Below are positions 45,169 to 52,654 of a stretch of DNA of 64,000 nucleotides, piece by piece. The notes beneath the pieces are model-generated. The model was not told the origin of the DNA. It was given only the letters and a program-made list of their open reading frames with translations, and searched no databases. Numbering within the stretch: position 1 is the first letter of the stretch; every line of letters starts with the position of its first letter. The stretch is from Streptomyces sp. NRRL WC-3626 (GTDB lineage Bacteria > Actinomycetota > Actinomycetes > Streptomycetales > Streptomycetaceae), in NCBI RefSeq assembly GCF_000718785.1, contig NZ_JOCA01000029.1:36614-100613 (forward strand), read 5' to 3'. The position numbers and the translations under genes are program-made.

Positions 45169-45211
45169 GGACAGCTAAGCCTCGCACTGCCGGTCCGGGG
45201 CTTAGCTGTCC
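45169..45211. promoter_or_regulatory. 13-bp inverted repeats between XRE regulator and its target operon
   Basis: GGACAGCTAAGCC (45169-45181) and GGCTTAGCTGTCC (45199-45211) are exact complements with 17 bases between, so centres are 30 bp or about three helical turns apart. Confidence 0.7.
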
Positions 45212-45273
45212 GTTCCGCGCCCACACATCTGCTGTGCATGGTGGCATGGTCGGTTTGTTGACTACGAGGAGAA

Positions 45274-45717
45274 ATGGTGTCCAGGACCCCCGAGGAAACT
45301 TTTCGCCGCATGATCGATCTGATGCTGGTCAAAGACATGAATGCCGTGGCAGATCTGTGGGCGCCTGACGGAATTGCGGAATTCCCTTTCGCAGCCGGGA
45401 GCTCCCCTCGCGTTCTCCGCGGACGTGAGGAGGTACGTGCCTACCTCGCCCACTATCCGGAGCTGATGGACATGAAGGAGGTGACCGCACTTACCGTGCG
45501 ACCCACGGATCAAACGGACACCGTCGTCGTGGAGTGGACGGCCACCGGCCGCACCGTGGCCACCTCCCAGCCCTACCGCCTGGACTACATCGTGGTTCTC
45601 GCGGTCCGCGACGGGCTGATCGCTCTGTTCCGGGATTACTGGAGCCCGCTGTCGGCGGCCGCCGCTGCCGGGGGTCTCGCCGGGCTGATCGACTCGCTGG
45701 AAAGGAAGGACGTCTGA
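45274..45717 (+). CDS. SnoaL-like (NTF2-fold) protein
   Basis: A 147-residue protein (TPEETFRRMIDLMLVKDMNA, DLWAPDGIAEFPFAAG, LDYIVVLAVRDGLIALFRDY). AGGAG lies 2 bases from the ATG and 5 from the in-frame GTG at 45277, which may be the real start. The stop shares a base with the next start (TGATG). Probably a small enzyme or binding partner of the oxidoreductase it is coupled to. Confidence 0.87.
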   Translation: MVSRTPEETFRRMIDLMLVKDMNAVADLWAPDGIAEFPFAAGSSPRVLRGREEVRAYLAHYPELMDMKEVTALTVRPTDQTDTVVVEWTATGRTVATSQPYRLDYIVVLAVRDGLIALFRDYWSPLSAAAAAGGLAGLIDSLERKDV

Positions 45718-46559
45718 TGTCCGGAGTGCTGGTGACCGGAGGCACCGGCAAGACCGGCAAGACGCTGGTGCAAGAGCTCCGCAACGCTGGTGTGCCAGCT
45801 CGGGGAGCCAGCCGGAACCCGACCGCAGCCGATCCTGATGCGATCCGCTTCGACTGGAATGACCCGACCACATATGGACCTGCGCTCGACGGGATGGACC
45901 GGGTCTTCCTGCTTCCGCCGGTGGAGAGTGTGGACCCGCTGCCGCTGGTCGAGCCCTTCCTGCGCCAAGCGCAGCGAGCCGGTGTCCGGCGACTCGTGAT
46001 GCTCGGCTCCGCCATTGTGCTGCCGAATGCGCCCAGCGCTGTGGAGGTGGCCGCTCAGGTTCAGGCTCAGCCCGGAGGTGTCGTACTCCGCGCGTCTGGC
46101 TTCATGCAGAACTTCCTGCGCCCGCACCCCCTGGCCGAGCGCATCCATCGACTCGGTGAGATCCGCACCGCAGCCGGTGACGGCAAGCTGGGGTGGGTCG
46201 ATGCGCGGGACATCGCGGCCAGTGCTGCCGCGCTGTTGGCTGACCTGGGGGTGGACGCTCGAAGCGACTACCTGATCACCGGACCACACGGGATGAGCTA
46301 CCCACAGGCCGCGCAGATCATCACCGCGCGGACCGGCAGACAGGTTCGGGTGGAGCGTATTACGCAGGAGGAACAGGCTGCTGCCTACCGTGCCTCCGGA
46401 ATGCCAACCGAGTTCTCTGCCGCGCTTGCCGCCGTCGAGCGCGGCATCAAGGAGGGACGTGAAGACCAGGTCAGCACCGCGGTGCTCGAACTGACCGGCC
46501 GTCCGCCGCGCGCCTTTGCCGAATTCGTCTCTGATCACGCGTACGAGTGGACGCAGTAG
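45717..46559 (+). CDS. NmrA-like NAD(P)-binding protein
   Basis: A 280-residue atypical SDR: VLVTGGTGKTGKTLVQEL at the N-terminus, RLVMLGSAIVLPN, and GWVDARDIAASAAALLADLG. The family includes quinone-reductase-like and redox-sensing proteins. Coupled to the SnoaL-like gene and probably repressed by the divergent XRE regulator. Confidence 0.88.
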   Translation: MSGVLVTGGTGKTGKTLVQELRNAGVPARGASRNPTAADPDAIRFDWNDPTTYGPALDGMDRVFLLPPVESVDPLPLVEPFLRQAQRAGVRRLVMLGSAIVLPNAPSAVEVAAQVQAQPGGVVLRASGFMQNFLRPHPLAERIHRLGEIRTAAGDGKLGWVDARDIAASAAALLADLGVDARSDYLITGPHGMSYPQAAQIITARTGRQVRVERITQEEQAAAYRASGMPTEFSAALAAVERGIKEGREDQVSTAVLELTGRPPRAFAEFVSDHAYEWTQ

Positions 46560-46664
46560 TGCCTGAACAGCAGCTATGTGCGGTCGAGGAGGAACCACGC
46601 AGAGAGTGCAGTGTGGCGTCACGTGATGTGACGCCCCATCGGATGGGACGCGGCCCGCCTGCGC

Positions 46665-46697
46665 CTGCCGCAGTAAATGCCGGATTTACTGCGGCAG
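46665..46697. terminator. Terminator after the NmrA-like operon
   Basis: CTGCCGCAGTAAAT and its exact complement flank a GCCGG loop, 105 bases after the stop. Confidence 0.75.
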
Positions 46698-46729
46698 AGC
46701 TTCCAGCGTGATCATCGCGGCCTGCGGCG

Positions 46730-47172
46730 GGCTCTCCGGTCGCCACAGGCGAGGTGCCGTAGGTGTGTGCTTGATCTGGGACAGGCGCGTTCGCCCCACG
46801 GGCTGTACTAGTACGACTTCGTCAGCTCGCCGGCGACCTCCTCCTTCAGTACCTCACCCGACAGGCCGAGGTAGGTGAGGTCGCTCGTGCTGTCCGCCGT
46901 CTTCGACGCGGTGCGGTCCAGCGGGTCGAAGGTGTACGTGGTGGACTTCATCGCGCCGGTGTCGCCCCTCTTCTGGGACTCCACGACGTGGTCGACGCCG
47001 TCGTACGCGCTCCGGGAGACGACCTCCCCCTGTGACGTCACCGATTCCTGGCGGCCGAAGGGGTCGTAGGTGTAGCCGACTGTGACCCCGGATGCCGTCA
47101 CGGTCAGGCTTGTCGAAGTGGCCTGGTAGGCGGTGACCGATCTGACGATTCGGCCGTTCGTGATGCTGTGAG
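46730..47172 (-). pseudogene. Fragment of an RHS/YD-repeat protein
   Basis: A 120-codon stretch with YD-repeat features: TVGYTYDPFGRQESVTSQGE, STTYTFDPLDRTASKTADST, LTYLGLSGEVLKEEVAGELT. After LTKSY a TAG replaces the usual glutamine of QYSPWGE, and the next part (YSPWGER, LSQIKHT) continues across a frameshift to about 46730. The upstream end is cut by an IS5-type sequence at 47168. The toxin-bearing C-terminus and nearly all of the repeat shell are missing. Confidence 0.75.
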
Positions 47173-47565
47173 TACCCGGCCGTGGATCGTGGACGACGAC
47201 TTGTGGGCACTGATCGAACCGCTGCTGCCGCTTGGCCGGACCGGCTCTGCCTGCAGGCATCCTCTACGTCCTCCACAACGGCATAGCCTGGCAACTGTTA
47301 CCCCCTGAGCTGCGGTTCGGCTCCGGGCGGACCTGCTGGAGATGCCTGGACCGCTGGCAGAAGGCAGGCGCCTTCGACCAGTTTGCACCGCATCCTGCTG
47401 GCCGAACTGGACGCGCCCGGCGAACTCGAATGGTCTCGCGCGTGTGTGACGGCTCCCACATCCGCGCGGAAAGGGGGTGCCGACACCGGTCCGTCGCCGA
47501 TCGGCCGGCGCAAGACGGGCAGCAAACATCACCTGATCTGCGACGGTTGCGGCAGCCCTGACGGC
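47168..47565 (+). mobile_element. IS5-type transposase N-terminal half, deleted
   Basis: From GTG 47168: STRPWIVDDDLWALIEPLLP, then after a gap and frame change GILYVLHNGIAWQLLPPELR, CWRCLDRWQKAGAFDQ, and later DTGPSPIGRRKTGSKHHLIC. This is the N-terminal half of an IS5-related transposase with several indels. The catalytic C-terminal half is absent here; a C-terminal piece of the same family is at 41133. Confidence 0.8.
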
Positions 47566-47756
47566 ACGGCCGTGTCCGCAAAGCCGACTTCGGTGCACAG
47601 GTCAACGTGTCCCGCCGGGTATAGCCGAACGCGCACAGGTCCAAGACGACGCAGAGAGAGATCTCGGTTGCCCCGCATATCGAGCGTCCACTATCGGCAG
47701 GACCCGACCGCGCCCCGTGGTACGACAGAACGTTCACCCATGAGAAGGTTGCGGTC

Positions 47757-48290
47757 ATGACAGTTGGCGCGCCGGACAGCGGGGTTTCACTCGAGACGAG
47801 TCGCCTGCTGCTGCGACCTTGGCGGGTAGCCGAGGCTGTCGTCCAGCGTGAACTGTGGACCGAACGTGATCCGAGAGTGCCGCCGCACCGCCGGATCGAC
47901 ACGGACGGACACCCCACGGTCGCGGAGCTCGAGGATTCGATCCGCACCAACAAGGTTTGGTCGACCGGGTTGCTGGCGGTCGAACGGAAGGCATCTCGTG
48001 ACGTCATCGGCTACTGCGGCCTCGTCGACAGCGGACGAGGACCCGTAGGGGAACCTGAACTCGCATTCGAGCTGCTACGCCGAGTTTGGAGTCAGGGATA
48101 CGCGACCGAGGCATCGTTGGCGGTCTTGGCATGGGCGCGATCATCCGGGTGCGAACGTCTGTGGGCCACGGTCTGGGACTGGAACACCGCTTCGCGCCGA
48201 GTGCTGGCCAAGGTCGGATTCACAGAGACCGATCGGAAGGAAGTGGACGCGGTGCACGGGACCACCCTATTCACCACGAGACGCCTCTGA
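47757..48290 (+). CDS. GNAT family N-acetyltransferase
   Basis: A 177-residue acetyltransferase of the RimJ/RimL type: LETSRLLLRPWRVAEA at the start, IGYCGLVDSGRG, then the acetyl-CoA loop RRVWSQGYATEA and NTASRRVLAKVGF. AGAAGG lies about 8 bases before the ATG. The middle of the protein is slightly unusual (RDPRVPPHRRIDTDGHP). Substrate unknown. Confidence 0.88.
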   Translation: MTVGAPDSGVSLETSRLLLRPWRVAEAVVQRELWTERDPRVPPHRRIDTDGHPTVAELEDSIRTNKVWSTGLLAVERKASRDVIGYCGLVDSGRGPVGEPELAFELLRRVWSQGYATEASLAVLAWARSSGCERLWATVWDWNTASRRVLAKVGFTETDRKEVDAVHGTTLFTTRRL

Positions 48291-48458
48291 CATATCCGAA
48301 GCCCGGCGAACGGATCGGGATCAGATAAAGGTGGCGACACCCGCGCATTCTCACCGGAGAGCTCGGGCGTTCCCTTGGCTCAGCTGGTGCCATCGGCACC
48401 GACCCTGACGCAGCATGCCCCCCGAGCCTCGTGAGGCTACGGGACAACCCTCAGGTAG

Positions 48459-48560
48459 CACTTCGAGGCCTGGGGCTTCCGCAAGGTCGGGGAGCGTCAG
48501 CCTTTCCCGGACTCCCCGGTGTACGCGGTCATGCTGGCTGAACTGCCACTCTCACGCTGA
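48459..48560 (+). pseudogene. C-terminal remnant of a second GNAT acetyltransferase
   Basis: Thirty-three codons after a TAG read HFEAWGFRKVGERQPFPDSP then VYAVMLAEL, the typical last strand and helix of GNAT proteins. No acetyl-CoA-binding part precedes it. Confidence 0.6.
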
Positions 48561-48604
48561 CGCATCATCGTCGGCCGGCAGGTCGCGAACCACATGCGGA
48601 CCGC

Positions 48605-49082
48605 GCTCCCGCTGGAAGTTCAAGTACGGCTCGAAGATCCATCTGATCACCGAGCGGACCGGTCTGCCCCTGTCCGTGGGCATCTCCGATGCCCATGTCC
48701 ACGACAGTCAGGCCCTGATCCTGCTCGTGAAGGGCATCCCTCCAGTCCGGTCCCGCCGAGGACCGCGCCGACGAAGGCCCGGCAAGCTCCACGCGGACAA
48801 GGGCTACGACTACCGTCACCTGCGGCACTGGTTGGCACAGCGCGCTATTCAGCACCGCATCGCACGTAAGGGCATCGAGACCTCACAGCGACTCGGTCGA
48901 CACCGCTGGACGATCGAACGGACAATGGCTGGCTTGCCGGCTGCCGCCGACTCCACCGCCGTGACGAACGCAAGGCCGATCACTTTCTCGCCTTCGCGAG
49001 CATCGCCTGCACCATCATCTGCTTCCGCGGGCTCAACTCTGGGAGAAGCCGCGCGAGCGCTCAGGCGTTGGCGGCTCCGTAG
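48605..49082 (+). mobile_element. IS5-type transposase C-terminal half, frameshifted
   Basis: Codons read KYGSKIHLITERTGLPLSVG, ISDAHVHDSQALILLVKGIP, KLHADKGYDYRHLRHWL and GRHRWTIERTM, then, one base out of frame from about 48930, WLAGCRRLHRRDERKADHFL with AFASIACTIICFRGLN to a TAG. This is the DDE core and end of an IS5-type transposase, a different family from the copies at 41.1 and 47.2 kb. The N-terminal part is absent. Confidence 0.8.
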
Positions 49083-49645
49083 TGGAGGGCGCCGCCTATC
49101 GGCAGCAAGTATCCAACGCCCCGTTCCTGCGGCATCTGCCCTGCCAATGTTCCGGCGTCAGCACAGCCGGAGACCTCGAACCCGACGACCCCCAAGCTGA
49201 AGGCGGCTCTGGTGAACGTCTCCCTGCCGATGGCAGCCAGCCAGTCGTCCATCACGTCGGATCTGAAGAAAGGCCGACCGTCCCAGTAGGCGAGGCCGGC
49301 GTTGCCCAGCGCGCCGACCGGAACATAGAAGTCCAGCCAGTCGCTGCTGTCATCGCCGCCACGGATGGCCACACAACCACACACGACCAGCTGGTTCGTC
49401 GGCAGACGCACCTGACCGCGAAGGTGGCCGTACTCGGTCAGAGAGCCAACTGTGCACGGCACCGGATCCTGCTCCTCAGGCTCGAGGTCGCTCCTGCCGC
49501 AGCACCCTTGGACACCTGCCGCAACCCACAGGGCTGTCAGTACGTCCTGCAACCGGGCATCATCGGTCGCCCCGATCTCGATCGCCAGCTCATAGAAGCC
49601 GTCGGACCAGTTGGTCGGGTTCCGGAAGGAAGCAGAAGACGTCAT
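49061..49645 (-). CDS. Hypothetical protein
   Basis: About 194 residues with normal codon bias and mixed composition (FRNPTNWSDGFYELAIEIGA, LDFYVPVGALGNAGLAYWDG, MPQERGVGYLLPIGGALHYG). No family recognised; the look is of a soluble alpha/beta protein. No ribosome site before the ATG at 49645, so the start is uncertain. Its 3' end overlaps the convergent IS remnant by 22 bases, so the true C-terminus may have been replaced. Confidence 0.6.
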   Translation of the reverse strand: MTSSASFRNPTNWSDGFYELAIEIGATDDARLQDVLTALWVAAGVQGCCGRSDLEPEEQDPVPCTVGSLTEYGHLRGQVRLPTNQLVVCGCVAIRGGDDSSDWLDFYVPVGALGNAGLAYWDGRPFFRSDVMDDWLAAIGRETFTRAAFSLGVVGFEVSGCADAGTLAGQMPQERGVGYLLPIGGALHYGAANA

Positions 49646-50043
49646 GACGTGATCATGCGTCCATGCCTGGTCCAGAGCCACCGTATTCGGGCTGCGGTCA
49701 ACCAAATGAGATGACGTCTCAAGCCAGTACCACCATCGAGGAGCACGAGTGACGGCACGGGACACCGCTCGTGAGCTGGATGTCCACGTGCACAGCGAAG
49801 CCCCGGGACTCATGCCGCCGCCCTGAGTCCCGGGGCTTCGTGCAGCGCGAGCCGTCAGCTCGGCTTGGGTTCCGGCTTTGAGGCCGGGCCATCTTTCGGA
49901 CCCACTGGCCGTCCGGCGCCGCCTCCGGCGGACTTGAGGCCATGCTGGTCGAGGAGGTGGGCGGGCGCTGCGAGACGCCGGGACGGGGCCGAGGGCAGGC
50001 GGTCTTTTCGAGGGGATGTGGTCCCTCGTCCTGTGCCGGACCG
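49646..50043. other. Intergenic region with a strong hairpin
   Basis: Apart from the 17-bp hairpin at 49796-49840, the 398 bp hold no supported gene; all frames are arginine- and serine-rich. Confidence 0.5.
49796..49840. terminator. Orphan intrinsic terminator, 17-bp perfect stem
   Basis: CGAAGCCCCGGGACTCA and TGAGTCCCGGGGCTTCG around an 11-base loop. No intact gene ends directly before it on either strand, suggesting that a gene has been lost here. Confidence 0.75.
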
Positions 50044-50232
50044 TCATGCGTGGAAGCACTCCGGATCGGTCTCACCAGCCGCGGTGAAGCACAGCCGCAG
50101 GCCGGCTCGGTCCGGGGCGCCAATCATCGCGGTGAAGCGGTAGACGTCGGTGTCCGCGGTGCTGTCGATGACGACTCTGCGCGGCCGGACGCCGAGGACC
50201 GACAGCTGCCCCGCTATGCAGTCGTTCCCCAT
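50044..50232 (-). CDS. Small hypothetical protein
   Basis: A 62-residue frame (CIAGQLSVLGVRPRRVVIDS, DVYRFTAMIGAPDRAGLRLC) with normal third-position bias and AGGTG upstream of its ATG. No signal peptide and no family recognised. It may be a fragment. Confidence 0.4.
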   Translation of the reverse strand: MGNDCIAGQLSVLGVRPRRVVIDSTADTDVYRFTAMIGAPDRAGLRLCFTAAGETDPECFHA

Positions 50233-50492
50233 CGGTACACCTCACTCGACTCCCGGGTTCGGGCCGGCCCGCCGGATCGGTCTCATCCGGCCAGGGCCCA
50301 CGCAGCGCGCCGTCCCCCGCCTGCCGCATCGCACCGGGCATCCCGGCAGGTCAGAGGGTGGGACGTCCCACGGTCTCCCAAGCGAACGGATGCTGTGGCC
50401 CGCGCCCAATCTGACCGGCAATCTCTGGAGTGCCGAACCCGTAGCGCATCCCACCGGGTTCGGCCCCCGGTCGACAACGAGAAAGGAAAACA

Positions 50493-50878
50493 ATGAAACT
50501 GCGTTCGCGTGTGATGCGTTCCGTGATGGCCGCTGCTCTGGCTGCCGGAGGCGTGACGGCCGCGGTCACGGTACCGGCCGCGGCCGCGCCGGCCCGAGCC
50601 CAGGCCTGTTACGACCACTCGGTCGGCTACGAGACGGTCGAGGTCGGCGAAAAGCACAGGTGGCCGCGTACGGGGTGGGCCACGACCAGTTCGTACTGCG
50701 CCGACATCAACGTCAAGGCCAACTTCCCGACGTACGGGTCTGCTTCCGTAAGACCGGCTGCAACAGCTCCAAGACCGCCTACTCGCGTACCTGGATCGAG
50801 GCGGCCACCAACGTCCTGGATGGAACGCAGTACTACCTACAGTTCTCCAGCTACAGCGCGGGTCTGGCGTCGGCCTGA
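50493..50878 (+). pseudogene. Small secreted protein, frameshifted
   Basis: A good signal peptide (RSVMAAALAAGGVTAAVTVP, then AAAAPARA) and ribosome site (AAAGGA) precede a mature domain with YCADINVKANFPT. At about 50738 the sensible reading moves to another frame: RVCFRKTGCNSSKTAYSRTW, IEAATNVLDGTQYYLQFSSY, stop at 50878. A single-base indel explains it. Without correction the first frame runs on through the terminator with no sense. Confidence 0.7.
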
Positions 50879-50894
50879 CCGTCCGGCCTCCGAA

Positions 50895-50948
50895 CGCCTG
50901 ATGGCTCCGCTTTCCCCGTACGTATGGGGAAAGCGGAGCCATCAGGCG
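50895..50948. terminator. Intrinsic terminator, 23-bp perfect stem
   Basis: Perfect complementary arms at 50895-50917 (beginning CGCCTGATGGCTCC) and 50926-50948 with an 8-base loop, 16 bases after the stop of the frameshifted secreted protein. Confidence 0.92.
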
Positions 50949-50989
50949 TGAGCCCGGCTGAGTGAGTCCCGGTCACCGCAGTGGCCCTC

Positions 50990-51190
50990 GACGGGCCGGG
51001 CACACCGCCGCCGCCTCGCGCAAGGCATCGTCCAGGCCGGCCGCAGGGGTGGGGAGGGAGCGACGCCCGTCCTCGTCGCGCTGGTCGAAGACCTCCGGCC
51101 GCCTGCCCCGGCCGGCCGGCCCTCCCGGAACCGACAGCAGATCCTGCACCAGACCCCATTCGTCATCGCGCATGTCCAACCGTGACCACG
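50990..51190 (-). mobile_element. Possible IS5/IS4-type transposase N-terminal remnant
   Basis: The minus-strand reading MRDDEWGLVQDLLSVPGGPA then GRGRRPE resembles the start of IS5-group transposases (D-EW-LV--LLPVPG). The following part does not match, so this is a small eroded piece or chance. Confidence 0.35.
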
Positions 51191-51356
51191 CGACACTTCG
51201 ACAACGGGCTGGGCTCGACATCCGCGAGCTGTCAAGGGGCCCTTCCTCCATGCCTCCACACCGGCGGAATCACCCGGGCCAGGCCCCTGTTCGAACCCCA
51301 CCGACCACCCGAGCGGAAAGAGAACAGCCAGCTACTGCGGCAGTTGGGAATACGTC

Positions 51357-52103
51357 TCACCCGGGCCATGTCCCCACGTCCTCCGTCACGGGCAGGCACT
51401 CGGCGAGCAGGTCGACGACGTCGCGCCAGGCTCGCTGCGCGTGCCGTGGGTGGTAGCCGACGCCGGGGACCACGGGGTGGTCGACCGGCGGGTGGTGGAA
51501 GGCGTGCAAGGCTCCGCCGTAAACCACGAGGCGCCAGTCGACGCCCGCGGCCTGCATCTCAGCCGTGAACGCGTTCCGTTGCGCGGGCGGCATGATCGGG
51601 TCTTCCGACCCGACCCCGGCCCACACCGGGCAGCGAATGCGCGCCGCCTCGCCCGGTCGGCCCGTGGTCAGCGCGTTGACTGTCCCGATCGCGCGCAGGT
51701 CGACGCCGTCGCGCCCGAGTGCCAACCCGACGGCGCCCCCGGTGCCGTAGCCGACGGCGGCGATCCGGTCGGGGTCGGTCCGCGGCTCGGCGCGCAACAC
51801 GTCGAGCGCCGCATGACCGATGTCTCGCATCCGGTCGGGGTCGGCGAGAAGCGGCATGCAACGGGCCAGCATCTCCTCGGGGTCACCCAGATAGCGCTCG
51901 CCGTGAAGGTCGAAGGCCAGCACTACGTATCCCAGCTCGGCGAGAGCATCGGCCCGGCGGCGCTCGACGTCGCCGAGCCCCATGCCCTCTGGCCCGAGCA
52001 ACACCGCGGGCCGGCGGTCGACACCGGCCGGGAGCGCGAGGTGCCCGGTCATCGTCAAACCGTCGGCCGGGTACTCGACCGTACGCGTCGTAATCCTCGT
52101 CAT
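51357..52103 (-). CDS. Dienelactone hydrolase family protein without canonical nucleophile
   Basis: A 248-residue alpha/beta-hydrolase of the DLH group: TGHLALPAGVDRRPAVLLGP, LGYVVLAFDLHGERYLGDPE, and GSEDPIMPPAQRNAF with ALHAFHHP giving Asp and His. At the nucleophile elbow the sequence is AVGYGTGGAVG; glycine occupies the place of the usual Cys or Ser, so it may use a different chemistry or bind rather than cleave. ATG at 52103; no clear ribosome site, perhaps leaderless. Confidence 0.85.
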   Translation of the reverse strand: MTRITTRTVEYPADGLTMTGHLALPAGVDRRPAVLLGPEGMGLGDVERRRADALAELGYVVLAFDLHGERYLGDPEEMLARCMPLLADPDRMRDIGHAALDVLRAEPRTDPDRIAAVGYGTGGAVGLALGRDGVDLRAIGTVNALTTGRPGEAARIRCPVWAGVGSEDPIMPPAQRNAFTAEMQAAGVDWRLVVYGGALHAFHHPPVDHPVVPGVGYHPRHAQRAWRDVVDLLAECLPVTEDVGTWPG

Positions 52104-52117
52104 GAGACTGGACCGTA

Positions 52118-52471
52118 GTGATCGTCGGGACCGGTCCGGCCGCTGTTCTGCCACTGGCAGAACAGCGCTTCGCCACCAAGCCCCGTCTGGACGTGGGCGG
52201 CTTCGTCCTCACCGACGACGACACCTACTACCGGATCCTGACGTTCGCGCACTACAGCAAGCGGGCCAGGAACGAGATTCCGGAAGGCCATCCGCTCGCG
52301 CGGTACGCGGTCACCGGGGCCGGCCTCAAGCCGGCGACCGGCGGACAACTCCCCGACGACGCGTTCACCATCCGCTACCCGGAGCTGGACCCCGCCTGGG
52401 ACTTCGATTTCGGGGACCACGGTGAAATGACCCGCCGACTGCCCCGCTTGGCGGCTCTCCATCTGGAGTGA
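52118..52471 (+). CDS. Hypothetical protein
   Basis: A 117-residue frame with consistent codon bias: LDVGGFVLTDDDTYYRILTF, AHYSKRARNEIPEGHPLARY, DPAWDFDFGDHGEMTRRLPR. It looks like a real globular or truncated protein but I cannot assign a family. The GTG at 52118 is only 14 bases from the divergent start of the DLH-like gene, leaving no promoter space, so this start is probably wrong or the gene has lost its 5' part. Confidence 0.5.
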   Translation: MIVGTGPAAVLPLAEQRFATKPRLDVGGFVLTDDDTYYRILTFAHYSKRARNEIPEGHPLARYAVTGAGLKPATGGQLPDDAFTIRYPELDPAWDFDFGDHGEMTRRLPRLAALHLE

Positions 52472-52582
52472 GGGGGGCTCGCGGGCAGGACGGACAGGTA
52501 CTCGTCCAGGCCTCACGGACAGTGAAACGCACCGCACTGACGATGGACGTCGTCCAGCCTGAAACTGCAGGTCACAGGATCG

Positions 52583-52654
52583 GTGCGGGCCGAGGGCCGC
52601 GGGAGCCGGGACGAGGACATCGCCCGGCTTTCCCCGCTTGAGGGCCGGCACCCT
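52583..52654 (+). mobile_element. Tn3-family transposase C-terminal scrap
   Basis: Twenty-four codons read VRAEGRGSRDEDIARLSPLE followed by GRHP, the conserved tail motif of Tn3-type TnpA (compare the remnant at 37.4 kb). It is cut off at the 3' end of the Old Yellow Enzyme gene. Confidence 0.6.
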
